A stretch of 64,000 nucleotides of DNA. Origin: Synechococcus sp. Tobar12-5m-g (GTDB lineage Bacteria; Cyanobacteriota; Cyanobacteriia; PCC-6307; Cyanobiaceae). Below the pieces are notes generated by a model that was not told the origin of the DNA, did no database searches, and was given only the letters and a program-made list of their open reading frames with translations. The stretch covers positions 80,383 to 144,382 of the forward strand of contig NZ_JAGQBB010000004.1 in NCBI RefSeq assembly GCF_024345415.1, in the 5' to 3' direction. Below are positions 61,335 through 64,000 of this stretch, piece by piece. Both the position numbers and the translations under genes were made by a program. Position 1 is the stretch's first letter, and every line of letters starts with the position of its first letter.

Positions 61335-61600
61335 CAGTTGGCCTCACAGCCCATGGCCCCAGGCAGGCGCCGTACCCACCAAATCCGCTCGGCGGGCCCG
61401 CAGGTGGGCCCGTGGAGAGAGGCCTCGCTCTGGTTATGACGGTAGTCGTGCACGCTGGCACCGTCGGCCTGGGTATCCACGGTGAGAGAGCGGTGCGCGG
61501 TCATGCCGGCCAACAGGTCCTCTGTGGATACAGCATTGGGCTTGAGATCGCCATGAATGGCAAGAACGGGCAGGCCAGAACGAGGAGGAGTGTCGGCCAT
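61334..61600 (-). CDS. Small unrecognised protein coupled to the histidine phosphatase
   Basis: An 88-residue frame from ATG 61600 (a TTG at 61612 is possible). GC-rich third positions throughout support coding. It has GLPVLAIHGDLKPNAVSTED near the start and ends GPAERIWWVRRLPGAMGCEA. There is no clear span or signal. Its stop overlaps the ATG of the histidine phosphatase. It could be a real small protein or the tail of a gene truncated at the AT-rich region beside it. Confidence 0.45.
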   Translation of the reverse strand: MADTPPRSGLPVLAIHGDLKPNAVSTEDLLAGMTAHRSLTVDTQADGASVHDYRHNQSEASLHGPTCGPAERIWWVRRLPGAMGCEAN

Positions 61601-61612
61601 GCGTGTGCGCAA

Positions 61613-61892
61613 GACAACCCTTAAACGTTAATCAGCGATGGTTAAGGATTTGTCAACAACTCGGCAGTATCCGTTGATAGATCTCTCGGCCTTTGCTTAT
61701 TGCGCAACTGGCAACGAAATCCCGTTAATCAGTGGAAACCAGCTACGCACTGAACAAGATAACTGCAATCCTGGAAATCAAGGGCTAAATGCCCTTCGGA
61801 TGCGTTCAGCTGATCTGCCGATCGCCCATAATTTTATATTGAGATCTTGGCAGGCCTAAGTTTTCTCCAACCCCCATGCTATAAGCAATGGA
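61613..61892. other. AT-rich intergenic stretch with a hairpin
   Basis: About 280 bases, clearly AT-richer than the window average, without a convincing gene. A 6-bp perfect inverted repeat, AAGGGC at 61780-61785 and GCCCTT at 61791-61796, could end the GH13 transcript. TTAATCAG recurs near 61629 and 61724. Likely a join between acquired and native DNA. Confidence 0.4.
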
Positions 61893-63755
61893 TCAGAATC
61901 CTTCCCAGTCTACTTCGAGTTTCACCCGACCAGAGGCAGGCAAGAGAAAACGACGATGCAGCACATTCTCGTAGTGGGCATGCCTGGCGAGGTCTCCTGA
62001 GCCCTCCTTGAGAACCACAAACTTGAAGCACATCGGCTGACCCGCCGATTCATCGAAGGGAACTTCATTAAACCAGGTGTCCCCATTGATGAACTCCAAG
62101 GCAACACTTTTGCGAAGATCCCAGCAGCCAAGCTCCGGTACATCGCCAGTCACAGCAATCCACTCCCCAGGGCACGTGAAATAGTTGTTGAGCTGAAACT
62201 TGACGATGGCGGTCCCCTCAACGGCAGGTCCGATCACGCTCAGCACCAAGGATCCTTTGGCAGGTACGTGAAGGTCATGAATCACACCGTTCTCAACCTT
62301 CACGAGCGTTCCACTGAGGACGCAGTGATGCAGACCATCTGGAAAATTTATGTTGCTGATCGAGAGGGTTGTGGCATCCCCCTGGTTCAACAGGACAAAC
62401 ACCCTGGAGCCCCTATAGCACCGAGTGTAGGCATAGACCGCTTTGCTGAGGAACTTCTGGTGATGGGAACCGTAGGCAAGAGCGCGATTGGTCAGACGCA
62501 GATTTGCCAATTCACGGATGATGGCAAACAAGCAACCTGTCTGATCCCAATGATCCATCATTGGCCGGTTGTAGGGATCTTCCCCACCGTCAGTATTGTT
62601 GAACAAATACTGTTCCGTGCCATAAAAGAGCGAGGGAATGCCGCGGAGGGTCATCAGCAGAATCGTAGCGAGTTCAAGGTTCTCCCTGGATTTCGAGACG
62701 GAAAGAAACCTGGGCATATCGTGATTATCGATGAACGTCACCAGTTCAGTCGAACGTTTGTAGACATGATCCAGATCCAGCACGGACTGGACATGGTGAA
62801 ATCCATTTGAACCCTGTTGTCCTGAAAATGCATCTCGGATTCCATAGGCAAGCCCGAAATCCAGGATCGACATACCAGTGCTGTTGGCATAGGCAAGGGT
62901 GCGACCATCAAAGGGGCTGCCAAAGCCGTATTCTCCAAAGATGAATGTCTCAGGGTGGTGACGCCGGATGTCGGTGACGAATTCCTGCCAAAACCAGATC
63001 GGCATGTGCTTGACGGTATCGACTCGCAGTGCATCAAACCCCGCATCCAGCCATGCAATGATCGCTGACTTGATGTAGTTGCGGAAATCGATGTTATTTT
63101 CATTGAACGTGGCCAGCCCTAGCATTTCATGATTGAGCAACTGAAACTCGTCGTTCCAATCAGAAATTTCTGAGAAGTGGTGATAAAAGTTGTTGGTATC
63201 GTTGTTAAAGTCAGCAATCAGCACGCCATCGTCGTACAGAACACCCTTGCTCCCATTGATGTCCGGCGAGCTGTGGTTGCAGACAATATCCAGTATCAGC
63301 TTGATTCCCCTGGAATGGAATGTCTCTACTAGCTCCCGCAACGTCCGAGATTCAGCCAGCGATTTTGAATCTTCCGCACTAACAAAATGAGGATTGATCC
63401 GCTTGAAGTCTCTGGTCCAATAACCATGCATGGGAGCGCGGTCATGCTGGATATCATCCACTTGCTCAAACAGAGGAGAGAGCCAGATGGCCGTGATTCC
63501 AAGCGACTGGAGGTAGTCGGCCCGATCGATGACACCACGGAGGTCACCTCCCCAGTAATGGCCCCAGCGGCTACGGCTGGGATCAAAGAGGCCCGCTCGG
63601 CCTACCTGATCGTTATCAATACAACTGTTCAGAAAACGATCGATGATGAGAAAATAGATGGTTTCCTTACGGAAATCCATCTCGGGTGTGATGAGGAACC
63701 CTGCTGAGGACTGGCGAATCGCCTCAGTGTCGAGGGGTTTTCCCAATGATTCCAT
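61893..63755 (-). CDS. GH13 amylase/cyclodextrin-glucanotransferase-like enzyme with CBM20
   Basis: A 620-residue alpha-glucan enzyme. The GH13 barrel has conserved region I (DIVCNHSSP), nucleophile D246 in GFDALRVDTVKH, acid E275 in FIFGEYGFG, and transition-state D346 in FIDNHDMPRF. After the barrel and a C domain, residues about 525-620 are a CBM20 starch-binding domain (VKFQLNNYFTCPGEWIAVTG and CWDLRKSVAL). No signal peptide is seen, so it may act inside the cell on glycogen or similar glucan. Codons are AT-richer than those of neighbouring genes, which suggests transfer. Hydrolase versus transferase cannot be decided. Confidence 0.9.
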   Translation of the reverse strand: MESLGKPLDTEAIRQSSAGFLITPEMDFRKETIYFLIIDRFLNSCIDNDQVGRAGLFDPSRSRWGHYWGGDLRGVIDRADYLQSLGITAIWLSPLFEQVDDIQHDRAPMHGYWTRDFKRINPHFVSAEDSKSLAESRTLRELVETFHSRGIKLILDIVCNHSSPDINGSKGVLYDDGVLIADFNNDTNNFYHHFSEISDWNDEFQLLNHEMLGLATFNENNIDFRNYIKSAIIAWLDAGFDALRVDTVKHMPIWFWQEFVTDIRRHHPETFIFGEYGFGSPFDGRTLAYANSTGMSILDFGLAYGIRDAFSGQQGSNGFHHVQSVLDLDHVYKRSTELVTFIDNHDMPRFLSVSKSRENLELATILLMTLRGIPSLFYGTEQYLFNNTDGGEDPYNRPMMDHWDQTGCLFAIIRELANLRLTNRALAYGSHHQKFLSKAVYAYTRCYRGSRVFVLLNQGDATTLSISNINFPDGLHHCVLSGTLVKVENGVIHDLHVPAKGSLVLSVIGPAVEGTAIVKFQLNNYFTCPGEWIAVTGDVPELGCWDLRKSVALEFINGDTWFNEVPFDESAGQPMCFKFVVLKEGSGDLARHAHYENVLHRRFLLPASGRVKLEVDWEGF

Positions 63756-64000
63756 GGAGGCTGGTTCGGTAAGCCCTTCCTAGTCAGACCATCAGCGGCG
63801 GAAGCGTGATGCGCAACACATACCAACCACTTCCATTGGTGATGGAGATGGCTGTCCAAGAATCACACACGGTTGTCCGGCGACAATCAGGTTGACCGGT
63901 TGGCGACAAGCTCGTTGGCCGGTTGGGAGCGGGGCTGCTGACCCTGGGGCCGATGCGCATGGCCCTGGTGATGCCGGCACCACTGACGAGCCAACAGATC
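63756..64000. other. Window end: no secure gene
   Basis: About 245 bases upstream of the GH13 start. On the minus strand a frame is open from the window edge to TGA at about 63784 (ending YVLRITLPPLMV), so the tail of a gene may enter here. On the plus strand another frame is open from about 63900 to the edge (LGAGLLTLGPMRMALVMP). Neither can be assigned without more sequence. The GH13 promoter must lie here too. Confidence 0.25.

Noticed and set aside
61638..61859. 73-codon plus-strand frame in the AT-rich gap before the GH13 gene
   Set aside because: No ribosome binding site or family, and codon usage unlike the neighbours; probably chance.

Overview
The window is a GC-rich cyanobacterial chromosome segment, most like the Cyanobium / marine-freshwater Synechococcus picocyanobacteria. 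The lineage is indicated by photosynthetic and cyanobacteria-restricted genes: psb27, petJ (cytochrome c6), ndhD, ycf41, ycf51, DUF3685, DUF2854, DUF1824, a Tic236/TamB-type giant protein, a threonyl-tRNA synthetase without a TGS domain, and glycogen genes. Genes are packed tightly, often with 1-8 nt stop/start overlaps, and TTG or GTG starts are common. No rRNA, tRNA, CRISPR array or prophage was seen.

Layout. 1-4 kb: the end of a DUF3685 gene, a coupled ferredoxin/ArsC-like pair, a methyltransferase, a divergent inorganic pyrophosphatase and an HTH protein facing proS. 4-15.5 kb: proS, psb27, purA, a PfkB kinase, cobK, ycf41 (SSB-like), DUF2854, argB, DUF3153, priA. 15.8-17.2 kb: the principal sigma factor. 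17.3-18.8 kb: a decayed run of three surface-glycan/lipid genes (GT2, ArnT-like, PAP2). 18.8-25.5 kb: DUF1824, hemC, a ClC protein, an L,D-transpeptidase, a second pyrophosphatase with an intact active site, an M32 carboxypeptidase, DUF2721. 25.6-33.5 kb: a LuxR-type regulator, small exported proteins, phhB, clpB with a coupled kinase-like gene, alkB-like, petJ with a clear terminator. 33.5-41.7 kb: an epimerase, hemE, glgB, a CocE-type hydrolase and small genes including ycf51. 41.7-57.2 kb: tamB, ROK kinase, proA-folB-lipase (overlapping), an M3 peptidase, ndhD, thrB, glk, thrS. 57.2-59 kb: an accessory scar with a truncated IS1595-type transposase, a broken DUF4326 gene and an unrecognised small gene with a strong ribosome binding site. 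59-63.8 kb: pgi, a histidine phosphatase, a small unknown gene and an AT-richer GH13 enzyme with a starch-binding CBM20 domain.

Together the genes cover housekeeping (translation, replication restart, proteostasis), tetrapyrrole synthesis (hemC, hemE, cobK), photosynthetic electron transport, and glucose/glycogen metabolism (two glucokinase-like genes, pgi, glgB, GH13-CBM20). Most of the window is conserved core genome. I did not find a convincing multi-gene novel system. The parts most worth a second look are the pyrophosphatase paralogue with two altered active-site residues, the two gene-decay islands, the GH13-CBM20 gene, and several tightly coupled gene pairs of unknown logic.
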